Source of the DNA: Oscillospiraceae bacterium
GTDB taxonomy: Bacteria; Bacillota; Clostridia; Oscillospirales; Ruminococcaceae
Assembly: GCA_029005335.1 (NCBI GenBank)
Contig: JAQXFT010000128.1
Span: 1-5,262 of the forward strand
DNA length: 5,262 bases
Reading direction: 5' to 3'
Each line of letters begins with the position of its first letter. Position 1 is the first letter of the stretch. Below, piece by piece: positions 1 through 5,262 of this stretch. A program made the translations under genes and the position numbers. The notes under the pieces were generated by a model, which made no database searches, had not been told where the DNA came from, and saw only the letters and a program-made list of their open reading frames with translations.

Positions 1-1
1 G

Positions 2-1483
2 CCGTCAAATAACCTCGTTCTCAACTGTACTTCCAAAAATAACTGCGATGACAAGACAATGGAAAACGCTGACGGTTTCGCTGCAAAGCTTACCTGCGGT
101 GAGGGAAATGTATTCGATGGCTGTATGGCTTACAATAACTCAGATGACGGCTGGGATTTGTTCGCAAAAGCTGAAACAGGACCTATCGGTGTTGTAACAA
201 TCAAGAACAGTATCGCTTTCAGAAACGGCTTTACTGAATTTGGTGAGGGATACGGCGACTGTGACGGTAACGGATTCAAGCTCGGCGGTTCAGGAATAGG
301 TTCAGCTCACGTTGTTGAAAACTGTCTCGCATTTGAAAACCTCCACTGCGGATTCACTGATAATAATAACCCGAAACTCGGTACAATCAGAAATTCTACT
401 GCTGTAAATAATGACGGCGAGGGAAAAGGCAAACCTAACTTCTCCTGCTATCGTTGTACAGATGACGGCTGTGACTTTGAAAACCTTATGTCATATTATG
501 ACTCAAAAGTATTTATGTCAGATTCAAATCTTGCAGGCGGAGCTTCCAACGATAAATATGTAGGTACATATACAAACGGTGTATACTACAACAGCGGTTA
601 CTATAAAGTTGATGCTAAAACCAATGTAACAAACGGTGCTAAGATTGGTACTAAGTTTGAAGGCCCTTCAGCTTCTGATTTCGTTTCAATGGCAACAGCT
701 CCGGTTCAGGGAACAGATTTCCACACAGCATGGAGAAATGCAGACGGAAGTCTCAACACAGGCGGACTTTATGAGACAACAGGCACTTACAAGTCAATGG
801 GTTATCATTTTGACGGCTCTTCTGTAACTCCTCCGACAACTACTGCTACTACTACTTCAACAAAGCCAAATGAAACTACTACAACTACAAAGAAACCCGA
901 TACACCGGTTGTTTCAGGCGGATATACCCACAACTTTACTGAAAACGGTACAAGCAGTTCTTTCTATACAATTACCGGTAACCTCTCAACAAGCAAGGGT
1001 ACTGTAAACTATGACGGAAAGACACTTACCCAGTGCCTCAAGATGGAATCAGCTACAAGCGTTTCATTCAGTGCTGATGCAAAGGGTACACTCACTCTGG
1101 TATTCGTTGAACCTGCAGCTACTATAAAGGTTGATGGTACAAAGTATACTGCAACAAACGGTATCGTAACTGTTGACCTCTCAGCCGGTTCACACACTAT
1201 AACAAAGGCTGATTCTGCTAACCTCTTCTACATCAACTATGCAGTATCAGGAAGCACTCCGACAAATCCTTCAACCGGTTTAAAGGGCGACGTTAACGGT
1301 GACGGTGCAGTTGAAATAGCTGATGTTGTTGCATTATCCGCTTATGTAGGCGATTACGCTGCAAATCCTCTTTCAAGTGACGGAATGATTCGTGCTGATG
1401 TTCAGAATACAGGCGACGGTATAACAAGCGGTGATATTCTCATGATTCAGCAGTATATTGCTCAGATTATCACTACACTCTGA
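2..1483 (+). CDS. Cellulosomal pectate lyase, PL9 + CBM77-like + dockerin type I (5' partial)
   Basis: Secreted endo-acting pectate lyase that should cleave homogalacturonan by Ca-dependent beta-elimination and dock onto a cellulosome scaffoldin. The frame is open from base 2, and the residues before the first ATG (base 59) are already conserved PL9 sequence, so the real start and signal peptide lie upstream. Numbering the codon at base 2 as residue 1: PL9 right-handed beta-helix to about 272; Thr/Pro linker 277-304; CBM77-like module 305-417; dockerin 427-493. D24 (NADGFA) and D48, D49 and D52 (DDGWD) match the spacing of the four Ca ligands of Dickeya Pel9A as I recall it (D209, D233, D234, D237). 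K93 in GNGFKLGG is the expected catalytic base, five residues further along than in Pel9A. The visible lyase part has ten cysteines, which is unusual. Codons favour C-ending Asn, Tyr and Phe more than the neighbouring genes, which fits high expression. The PL9 call is firm; a second catalytic domain upstream (as in PL1/PL9 fusions) cannot be excluded. Confidence 0.95.
   Translation, partial: PSNNLVLNCTSKNNCDDKTMENADGFAAKLTCGEGNVFDGCMAYNNSDDGWDLFAKAETGPIGVVTIKNSIAFRNGFTEFGEGYGDCDGNGFKLGGSGIGSAHVVENCLAFENLHCGFTDNNNPKLGTIRNSTAVNNDGEGKGKPNFSCYRCTDDGCDFENLMSYYDSKVFMSDSNLAGGASNDKYVGTYTNGVYYNSGYYKVDAKTNVTNGAKIGTKFEGPSASDFVSMATAPVQGTDFHTAWRNADGSLNTGGLYETTGTYKSMGYHFDGSSVTPPTTTATTTSTKPNETTTTTKKPDTPVVSGGYTHNFTENGTSSSFYTITGNLSTSKGTVNYDGKTLTQCLKMESATSVSFSADAKGTLTLVFVEPAATIKVDGTKYTATNGIVTVDLSAGSHTITKADSANLFYINYAVSGSTPTNPSTGLKGDVNGDGAVEIADVVALSAYVGDYAANPLSSDGMIRADVQNTGDGITSGDILMIQQYIAQIITTL
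830..913 (+). repeat. Low-complexity ACT/ACA repeat encoding a Thr-rich linker
   Basis: This stretch is built largely of ACT and ACA codons with a few Pro and Lys codons, and encodes a TTTATTTSTKP-like followed by a TTTTTKKP-like segment. It is the flexible linker between the PL9 catalytic module and the CBM77-like module, as is usual in ruminococcal cellulosome subunits. The triplet repetition makes in-frame length change by slippage plausible; that is inference. Confidence 0.8.
914..1252 (+). other. CBM77-like pectin-binding module (domain within the pectate lyase)
   Basis: This is a domain of about 113 residues with alternating beta-strand sequence (LTLVF, ATIKVDGT, GIVTVDLSAGSHTI), placed between the Thr-rich linker and the dockerin. 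Three lysines stand at visible residues 332, 347 and 402, spaced 15 and 55 apart. As I recall, R. flavefaciens CBM77 binds homogalacturonan through K1092, K1107 and K1162, which have exactly those spacings. The module should hold the lyase on pectin of low methyl esterification. The family assignment rests on this spacing and on domain context, not on a search. Confidence 0.75.
1280..1480 (+). other. C-terminal type-I dockerin (domain within the pectate lyase)
   Basis: Two Ca-binding loop-helix repeats lie at the extreme C-terminus. The first is canonical (GDVNGDGAVEIAD; D430, N432, D434 and D441 in visible numbering), followed by helix VVALSAYVG. The second, DVQNTGDGITSGD (D466 to D478), is 13 residues long instead of 12, with the internal Asp-Gly shifted, followed by ILMIQQYIAQ. 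The dockerin binds a cohesin on a scaffoldin and so makes the enzyme a cellulosome subunit. The two helices differ clearly, which argues against the symmetrical dual binding of classical clostridial dockerins. Confidence 0.93.
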
Positions 1484-1524
1484 TTATTAATAAAGATTTC
1501 TTCAATCCCTCTTAATTTAATAAA

Positions 1525-1554
1525 GAGCCGGTATGGATATATATATATCGGCTC
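1525..1554. terminator. Hairpin, likely terminator for the leftward signalling gene
   Basis: GAGCCG (1525-1530) pairs with CGGCTC (1549-1554). The stem extends inward by a G-T pair and three A-T pairs around an AT-rich loop. On the minus strand the stem is followed by TTTATTAAATT, which is acceptable for intrinsic termination. On the plus strand what follows is AGCAAACTTTG, which is poor. It therefore probably acts as the second, distal terminator of the minus-strand gene. Confidence 0.55.
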
Positions 1555-1582
1555 AGCAAACTTTGAAATTACAAGATAAAGC

Positions 1583-1615
1583 GGGCGGGCGGTATCCTGA
1601 GGATATCGCCCGTTT
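1583..1615. terminator. Strong GC-rich hairpin between convergent genes, bidirectional terminator
   Basis: Bases 1586-1597 pair with 1601-1612 over 12 pairs with one G-T wobble (1592/1606) and a three-base TGA loop. G-T pairs can extend the stem at 1583-1585/1613-1615. On the plus strand it is followed by TTTGTCTATAT, and on the minus strand by CCCGCTTTATCTT. It starts only five bases after the stop codon of the minus-strand gene and about 100 bases after the pectate lyase stop, so it should limit read-through in both directions. Confidence 0.7.
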
Positions 1616-1617
1616 GT

Positions 1618-3393
1618 CTATATAAGATTGTTTTTTGTGAGATATGATGAAATTATACGGCTTATTACCATAAGACAATTGGTGTCGGTAACTGACCATT
1701 TCTTGAATCTGTTTATATAATTGTATGATATAAGAGCTTTTATGCTGTTGTGACTTGTAATAAGATATTGTATAGTTCCGAGAATATTCTGACTGCTGAG
1801 AATTTCAAAGGCTTCATCTGCACGTCCCTCCAGCTCGTTGACATTGTCGATTACAAGAAGGCTGTCGCTGTTGAATTTTTCTGAGTACTTCGGATTCAGA
1901 ACGTATCCTGCATGAAGCTCGGGGGAATTTTTGCTTGATGCTATAATCTGATTCATATTTTCACCGCTGAATATATATGCACAGTCTATATCAAAGTTGT
2001 ATTTTATTTCGTCCAGAACAGTGTTTATATCGATTGGATTTCCTGATATTATACGGTCTGTAAGAGTACCGATATATTTTATATGAGAGTCCGAGCTTTG
2101 ATTCTGGCTGAGATATGCAATTTTGTGTTCTGTATCCGTTTCGACCTTTCCGTGTTTTTTCTCGTCATATATTACATATCGGTTTTTACCTTTTTCCTTG
2201 GCTATAAACAGAGCTTTATCCGCCTGCATAAAAAGTATGTCATAATTATCGCTGTCTGCCGGATAGGTTGATACTCCTATTGAACAGGTAACACTGAGAT
2301 TTTCGATACGGTTTATGAATATCTGTTCAGTTTTAGTGCGTATTGCACGGAGAATACCTCTGAGGTCGGTTTCGTCGATAGTTTTTTCAAGGACTATCAT
2401 AAAGCCTCCTCCGCTGATTCTTCCTGCAATGCCTCTTATACCTATTTCGGCTTTTATTATGCTTGAAATTGTATAGATTACCTCATCTCCGAAGAGATGT
2501 CCGTATGTGTTGTTTATGAGAGTAAAGTTGTCGATATCCACAAGAGCTATGTTTACATTGTATTTGGGCTTCTGTGATATTATTTCCTGTGCATATTCGG
2601 TTATTGCCTTTTTGTTGAGAAGCTCCGAGAGGGAATCACGGTTTGAAGCTATTGTTATATTCATATCCTTGGATTTTGATTTTGAGGGGATAACAGTAAT
2701 TATTCCCATTACTTTCCGGTGTTCTATATCGTCATAGCGAGTAACTCCGCTGAACTGGTTGAACTCAAAGCTTTTTCCGTAGGTGAGTATGCTTGATTCG
2801 ATTTCATAGTCAAAACGGTATGTGCCGTTCTGTATATCCGAGCAGAGCTTATTGAAGGCTTCTGTATGTTCGGGACGGACATATTTCATTGATACTGCAC
2901 GTTTACGCCATGTTTCCAAATCCTCATTGATAAGAATTATTTCTCTGAAGCAGTCGAAAAGATATATCTTGATTATTTTTGTCTCAAAGCTGTATTCAAA
3001 TGCAAGGTCATGGGTCATACTCAGAAAATGTCTGTATTCTCCTATAAGGTATTCACGGTCATATACAAGTGCTTCCAGTGAGAGTATATCATTCAGTGTT
3101 ATCTGATATTGATTTCCGGTTCTTCTTACAGAAGCAAGAAACCATCTGAAGCCTGATATTATGCCTTTCATACGCAGAACGATTTTTTTGACTTCTCCCT
3201 TTTCAAGACATTCAATTGATTTTTTAAATTCGTCAAAGTCGTCCTTGTGAATAGTACGCTGAATAGAGTATGTAACATCATTTCCGAAATATCTGAAGAA
3301 TCCTTCGTCAGCACTCTGAGTGTGAAAGCTCTCATCTATTGTAACTGTTCCGATAGTGTAATACTGCTGGTTAAGTACGCTGTAATTATTCAT
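1618..3393 (-). CDS. PAS-like/degenerate GGDEF/GAF-like signalling protein
   Basis: A 591-residue cytoplasmic protein without signal peptide or membrane segments. Residues 1-105 and about 118-235 look like two PAS-type sensor folds; this is judged from pattern (for example RTIHKDDFDEF) and is uncertain. Residues 250-410 are a GGDEF domain: DIDNF (D286), INNTYGH (N294, H299), GDEV (D303), SIGVSTYP and ADKALFIAKEKGKNRY are all recognisable. The active-site signature is SGGGF (327-331) instead of GGDEF, so the Asp and Glu needed for metal binding and catalysis are both lost. There is no RxxD inhibitory site at the usual place upstream. Residues 440-588 resemble a GAF domain, ending in NRFKKWSVTDTNCLMVISRI. 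It is most likely a receptor or scaffold that binds GTP or another ligand, not a cyclic-di-GMP synthase. The gene is monocistronic as far as visible, with its own strong promoter. The next in-frame Met is at residue 76, inside the first domain, so the start at 3393 is kept despite a long SD distance. Confidence 0.93.
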   Translation of the reverse strand: MNNYSVLNQQYYTIGTVTIDESFHTQSADEGFFRYFGNDVTYSIQRTIHKDDFDEFKKSIECLEKGEVKKIVLRMKGIISGFRWFLASVRRTGNQYQITLNDILSLEALVYDREYLIGEYRHFLSMTHDLAFEYSFETKIIKIYLFDCFREIILINEDLETWRKRAVSMKYVRPEHTEAFNKLCSDIQNGTYRFDYEIESSILTYGKSFEFNQFSGVTRYDDIEHRKVMGIITVIPSKSKSKDMNITIASNRDSLSELLNKKAITEYAQEIISQKPKYNVNIALVDIDNFTLINNTYGHLFGDEVIYTISSIIKAEIGIRGIAGRISGGGFMIVLEKTIDETDLRGILRAIRTKTEQIFINRIENLSVTCSIGVSTYPADSDNYDILFMQADKALFIAKEKGKNRYVIYDEKKHGKVETDTEHKIAYLSQNQSSDSHIKYIGTLTDRIISGNPIDINTVLDEIKYNFDIDCAYIFSGENMNQIIASSKNSPELHAGYVLNPKYSEKFNSDSLLVIDNVNELEGRADEAFEILSSQNILGTIQYLITSHNSIKALISYNYINRFKKWSVTDTNCLMVISRIISSYLTKNNLI

Positions 3394-3400
3394 ATTCCAT
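3386..3400 (-). other. Four-codon mini-ORF overlapping the signalling gene start
   Basis: On the minus strand an ATG at 3400 opens a four-codon frame (Met-Glu-Tyr-Glu, then TAA) that overlaps the start codon of the GGDEF gene in another frame. It lies 8 bases after AAAGGA, the ideal distance, whereas the gene's own ATG is 15 bases away. It could be a leader for translational coupling or a chance occurrence; the short length gives no coding evidence. Confidence 0.25.
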
Positions 3401-3405
3401 GGAAT
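3394..3405. repeat. Perfect 12-bp palindrome beside the start codon
   Basis: ATTCCATGGAAT is its own reverse complement and directly adjoins the ATG of the GGDEF gene, between it and the Shine-Dalgarno sequence. It could be an operator half-site pair, or in RNA a small hairpin (ATTC/GAAT stem, four-base loop) that shortens the effective SD-to-start distance. Confidence 0.6.
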
Positions 3406-3408
3406 CCG

Positions 3409-3414
3409 TCCTTT
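3409..3414 (-). promoter_or_regulatory. Ribosome binding site of the signalling gene, unusual spacing
   Basis: AAAGGA on the minus strand is the only good Shine-Dalgarno match upstream of the GGDEF gene. It is 15 bases from the gene's ATG (3393), longer than the usual 5-9, and 8 bases from the mini-ORF ATG (3400). Confidence 0.65.
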
Positions 3415-3438
3415 CAGGCTAAAATAATTATTAAATCA

Positions 3439-3467
3439 ATTATAACAAAATCCCTGATGAAAGTCAA
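3439..3467 (-). promoter_or_regulatory. Near-consensus sigma-A promoter for the signalling gene
   Basis: On the minus strand TTGACT (3467-3462) and TATAAT (3444-3439) are separated by exactly 17 bases. The -10 is perfect and the -35 has one mismatch. Transcription should begin near 3432, leaving a leader of roughly 40 bases with the SD. This predicts strong constitutive transcription unless it is repressed. Confidence 0.85.
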
Positions 3468-3513
3468 GATGTAATTACAGTTAATCAATACACGCTTTTT
3501 TAACAGAAATGCA

Positions 3514-3542
3514 ATGCTTTTTTTCTGATTATGATGTATAAT
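3514..3542 (+). promoter_or_regulatory. Possible promoter for the permease-kinase unit
   Basis: TATAAT at 3537-3542 is a perfect -10. At 17-base spacing the -35 would be ATGCTT (3514-3519), a weak match. T-runs at 3496-3501 and 3518-3524 could act as an UP-like element. A start near 3549 leaves a leader of about 27 bases before the ATG at 3576. The AT-rich stretch to 3560 offers other -10-like sequences, so the exact position is uncertain. Confidence 0.45.
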
Positions 3543-3562
3543 ATATTATATTATTTTTTTTT

Positions 3563-3568
3563 AAGGAG
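3563..3568 (+). promoter_or_regulatory. Ribosome binding site that fixes the permease start
   Basis: AAGGAG sits 7 bases before the ATG at 3576. An in-frame ATG at 3531 has no SD sequence and falls upstream of, or inside, the probable -10 element. The start is therefore taken at 3576. Confidence 0.9.
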
Positions 3569-3575
3569 TTTTTTT

Positions 3576-4757
3576 ATGGACAGAAAGGAAATTAAAAAAT
3601 ATCTGTTTATAGGGGCTGTGGCTGTGGGGGTTATGCTGATTATAAAAAATCTCAGCTATATCGGGGGATTCATTTCGCTTTTATGTACTGCAGTTTATCC
3701 TCTTGTACTGGGGTGTGCGATTGCATTTGTATTCAATATATTGCTTTCGTTCTGTGAGAGGTATTATTTTCCTAAGCATAACGGAAAATTTGTTACATAT
3801 TCAAGAAGACCCGTATGCCTTGCATTTTCAATATGTATCGTTCTGCTTTCTCTCCTTCTGATTACAAAGCTTGTCATTCCTGAGGTTGCCGGAAGCTGTA
3901 AGGTTATTTACAGAGCTATGCCGGATATTGTGGACAAGGTCAAGAACTGGGCAATAGAGAATTCTTCAAGTATTCCGGATATTCAGAAGAAGATTTCGGA
4001 GCTTGATGTTGACTGGGTATCAATATCCGAAAATATTGTGAAATTTCTGACAAGCGGTGCGACTGGTATAATAAGCTCTTTAGCCGGAATTATAGGAGCT
4101 TTTACTCTGAGCGTTACAAAGATTGTTGTCGCTGTAGTTTTTGCAGTATACCTTCTTATCGGAAAGGACAGCATAAAAAAAGGCGTTGCACGTATGAAAA
4201 ATGCTTATCTTGACAGGAAAACTGCTGAAAGGGTACAGCATATCTTTGATGTTACAAGAACGACTTTCAGAAATTTTTTTGTCGGTCAGTTTACAGAGGC
4301 TTTTATACTTGGTGTTCTCTGTATTATCGGTATGCTTATATTGCGTCTGCCGTATGCCGTCATGACAGGTACTGTTGTCGGAGTTACTGCACTTGTACCT
4401 ATAGTAGGTGCTTTTATCGGTGCTGCTCTGGGAGCTTTTATGATTCTTACTGTAAATCCCATGCAGGCTGTCATATTTATTATATTTCTGATAATCCTCC
4501 AGCAGATTGAGGAAAATCTTATTTATCCCCGTGTAGTAGGTTCATCTATAGGACTGCCCGGAATATGGGTTCTTGCAGCGGTAACGGTAGGCGGTTCTGT
4601 ATCCGGTGTTATGGGTATGCTTCTGGGTGTTCCGGTTGTTGCCACTTTATATAAGCTTGTATGTGAGAATCTTGAAAAGAAAGAGGCTGAAAAAGGTATC
4701 GGAGTACCTGCTCCCAGACCTGATAAGAATAAATCACAGTCCGGCAATAAAAAATAA
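3576..4757 (+). CDS. AI-2E family transporter (PF01594, formerly UPF0118)
   Basis: A 393-residue polytopic inner-membrane protein. Hydrophobic segments lie near residues 9-24, 29-57, 80-101, 162-195, 237-256, 260-291 (probably two), 296-309 and 325-362, matching the roughly eight-helix topology of the family. The soluble part at 103-160 between the third and fourth segments and the motif QQIEENLIYPRVVG (309-322), followed by a Gly-rich helix, are typical. A Lys-rich hydrophilic tail (363-393) follows the last helix. Family members include E. coli TqsA, linked to autoinducer-2 export, and others linked to Na/H exchange or of unknown substrate, so the substrate cannot be named here. The start at 3576 is set by AAGGAG 7 bases upstream. 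The gene is divergent from the signalling gene and probably co-transcribed with the sugar kinase 27 bases downstream. Confidence 0.93.
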   Translation: MDRKEIKKYLFIGAVAVGVMLIIKNLSYIGGFISLLCTAVYPLVLGCAIAFVFNILLSFCERYYFPKHNGKFVTYSRRPVCLAFSICIVLLSLLLITKLVIPEVAGSCKVIYRAMPDIVDKVKNWAIENSSSIPDIQKKISELDVDWVSISENIVKFLTSGATGIISSLAGIIGAFTLSVTKIVVAVVFAVYLLIGKDSIKKGVARMKNAYLDRKTAERVQHIFDVTRTTFRNFFVGQFTEAFILGVLCIIGMLILRLPYAVMTGTVVGVTALVPIVGAFIGAALGAFMILTVNPMQAVIFIIFLIILQQIEENLIYPRVVGSSIGLPGIWVLAAVTVGGSVSGVMGMLLGVPVVATLYKLVCENLEKKEAEKGIGVPAPRPDKNKSQSGNKK

Positions 4758-4766
4758 TCATTTATC

Positions 4767-4772
4767 AGGAGG
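4767..4772 (+). promoter_or_regulatory. Ribosome binding site of the PfkB-family kinase
   Basis: AGGAGG, a perfect SD, lies 12 bases before the ATG at 4785 in the 27-base gap after the permease stop. The spacing is somewhat long and consists only of T and A. There is no hairpin or promoter in the gap, which supports one transcript. Confidence 0.85.
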
Positions 4773-4784
4773 TTTTTTATATAT

Positions 4785-5262
4785 ATGGTTTATACGGTTA
4801 CACTTAATCCGGCTATAGATTATGCAGTCGGAGTTGAAAATTACAGGGCAGGAGAAGTAAACAGAACTTCTTACGAAAATATCACAGCAGGCGGAAAGGG
4901 TATAAATGTATCGGTTATTCTCTCACGTCTGGGAACGGATACCAATGCACTCGGATTCTGCGGAGGCTTTACCGGAAAAATGCTTCTGCGTATGCTTGAT
5001 GATATGGGCGTGAATAATGATTTTATATATGTTCCTGACGGTACAACAAGAATAAATGTAAAGCTGAATGCCGATTCCGTTGAAACGGAAATAAACGGTA
5101 TGGGCTGTAATATCGACCCCGAAAGCCTTGAAAGACTATATAACAGGCTTGATGATTTGAAAAGCGGTGATTTTCTTGTATTGGCAGGAAGTGTTCCGAA
5201 ATCATTGCCTTCGGATATTTATGTAAGTATCGCTGAGAGAGTTCAGAAATGCGGAGTGCATA
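4785..5262 (+). CDS. fruK: PfkB-family hexose kinase, probably 1-phosphofructokinase (3' partial)
   Basis: The frame is open from ATG 4785 to the window edge, giving 159 complete codons, about half of the usual 300-310 residues. The protein begins MVYTVTLNPAIDY, the typical N-terminus of the FruK/LacC branch of the PfkB (ribokinase-like) family. AGGKGINVS (35-43) with SRLG (47-50) is the PfkB signature that contacts the sugar phosphate; GFCGGFTG (57-64) and TRINVKL (about 88-94) also fit, as does LAGSVPKSLP near 137-146. FruK phosphorylates fructose 1-phosphate with ATP to fructose 1,6-bisphosphate in the cytoplasm, downstream of a fructose PTS. The catalytic GAGD motif lies outside the window, and tagatose-6-phosphate kinase (LacC) is a close alternative. 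No fruR or fruA is seen upstream; the neighbour is instead the AI-2E family permease. Confidence 0.88.
   Translation, partial: MVYTVTLNPAIDYAVGVENYRAGEVNRTSYENITAGGKGINVSVILSRLGTDTNALGFCGGFTGKMLLRMLDDMGVNNDFIYVPDGTTRINVKLNADSVETEINGMGCNIDPESLERLYNRLDDLKSGDFLVLAGSVPKSLPSDIYVSIAERVQKCGVH

Noticed and set aside
59..61. ATG at base 59 as the true start of the pectate lyase
   Set aside because: The frame is open upstream to base 2 and those residues (for example SNNLVLNC) are conserved PL9 sequence; there is no SD sequence and no room for a signal peptide.
1009..1197. Minus-strand open frame inside the CBM77-like module
   Set aside because: It is antisense to a recognised domain, with no ribosome binding site or promoter; the open frame is a by-product of the codon use of the real gene.
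1541..1550. The ATATATAT stretch as a promoter
   Set aside because: It is the loop and inner stem of a terminator-like hairpin between the ends of two convergent genes, with no -35 element at proper distance.
2083..3106. Several plus-strand open frames of 62-94 codons opposite the signalling gene
   Set aside because: All are antisense to conserved GGDEF and PAS-like regions and lack SD sequences; the hydrophobic look of one comes from the complementary codons.
3531..3533. Upstream ATG as the start of the AI-2E family gene
   Set aside because: It has no ribosome binding site and lies before the probable -10 box, whereas the ATG at 3576 has AAGGAG at ideal spacing.
3394..3575. Riboswitch (for example cyclic-di-GMP) in the divergent intergenic region
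   Set aside because: The leaders are only about 27 and 40 bases long by the predicted starts, too short for known aptamers, and no conserved aptamer core was seen.
4606..4818. 70-residue plus-strand open frame across the permease end and kinase start
   Set aside because: It overlaps two well-supported genes in another frame, has no SD sequence, and its product shows no recognisable features.
5023..5205. Minus-strand open frame of 60 codons within the kinase gene
   Set aside because: It is antisense to a PfkB-family gene with clear motifs, and no initiation signals are present.

Overview
The window looks like chromosomal DNA of a low-GC, cellulosome-producing Clostridia bacterium, most likely a Ruminococcus close to R. 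flavefaciens or R. champanellensis. The main reason is the first gene, a secreted pectate lyase that ends in a ruminococcal type-I dockerin and carries a module matching the CBM77 pectin-binding family first described in R. flavefaciens. The genus call is inferred from domain architecture, not from a database match.

Layout: (1) Bases 2-1483, + strand: 3' part of a modular pectate lyase (PL9 beta-helix, Thr-rich linker, CBM77-like module, dockerin); its N-terminus lies before the window. (2) Bases 1484-1617: a convergent intergenic region with two stacked hairpins that can end transcription from both sides. (3) Bases 1618-3393, - strand: a soluble 591-residue signalling protein with PAS-like, GGDEF and GAF-like regions. 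Its GGDEF signature has decayed to SGGGF, so it is probably not an active diguanylate cyclase. (4) Bases 3394-3575: a divergent promoter region with a near-consensus sigma-A promoter for the signalling gene, a weaker one for the rightward genes, and an unusual palindrome plus a four-codon mini-ORF at the signalling gene's start. (5) Bases 3576-4757, + strand: an AI-2E family (PF01594) membrane protein. (6) From base 4785 to the window end, + strand: the N-terminal half of a PfkB-type sugar-phosphate kinase, most like 1-phosphofructokinase, 27 bases after the permease and probably in its operon.

Functionally there are three units: a pectin-degrading cellulosome subunit, a cytoplasmic sensor or regulator that is probably a GTP- or ligand-binding pseudo-enzyme, and a membrane permease/sugar kinase pair. 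Nothing shows that they form one pathway. No mobile element, CRISPR array, tRNA or rRNA was seen. The window does not contain a clear undescribed system. The points most worth following up are the degenerate GGDEF protein, the start-site architecture of its gene, and the exact match of the CBM module to the CBM77 lysine spacing.
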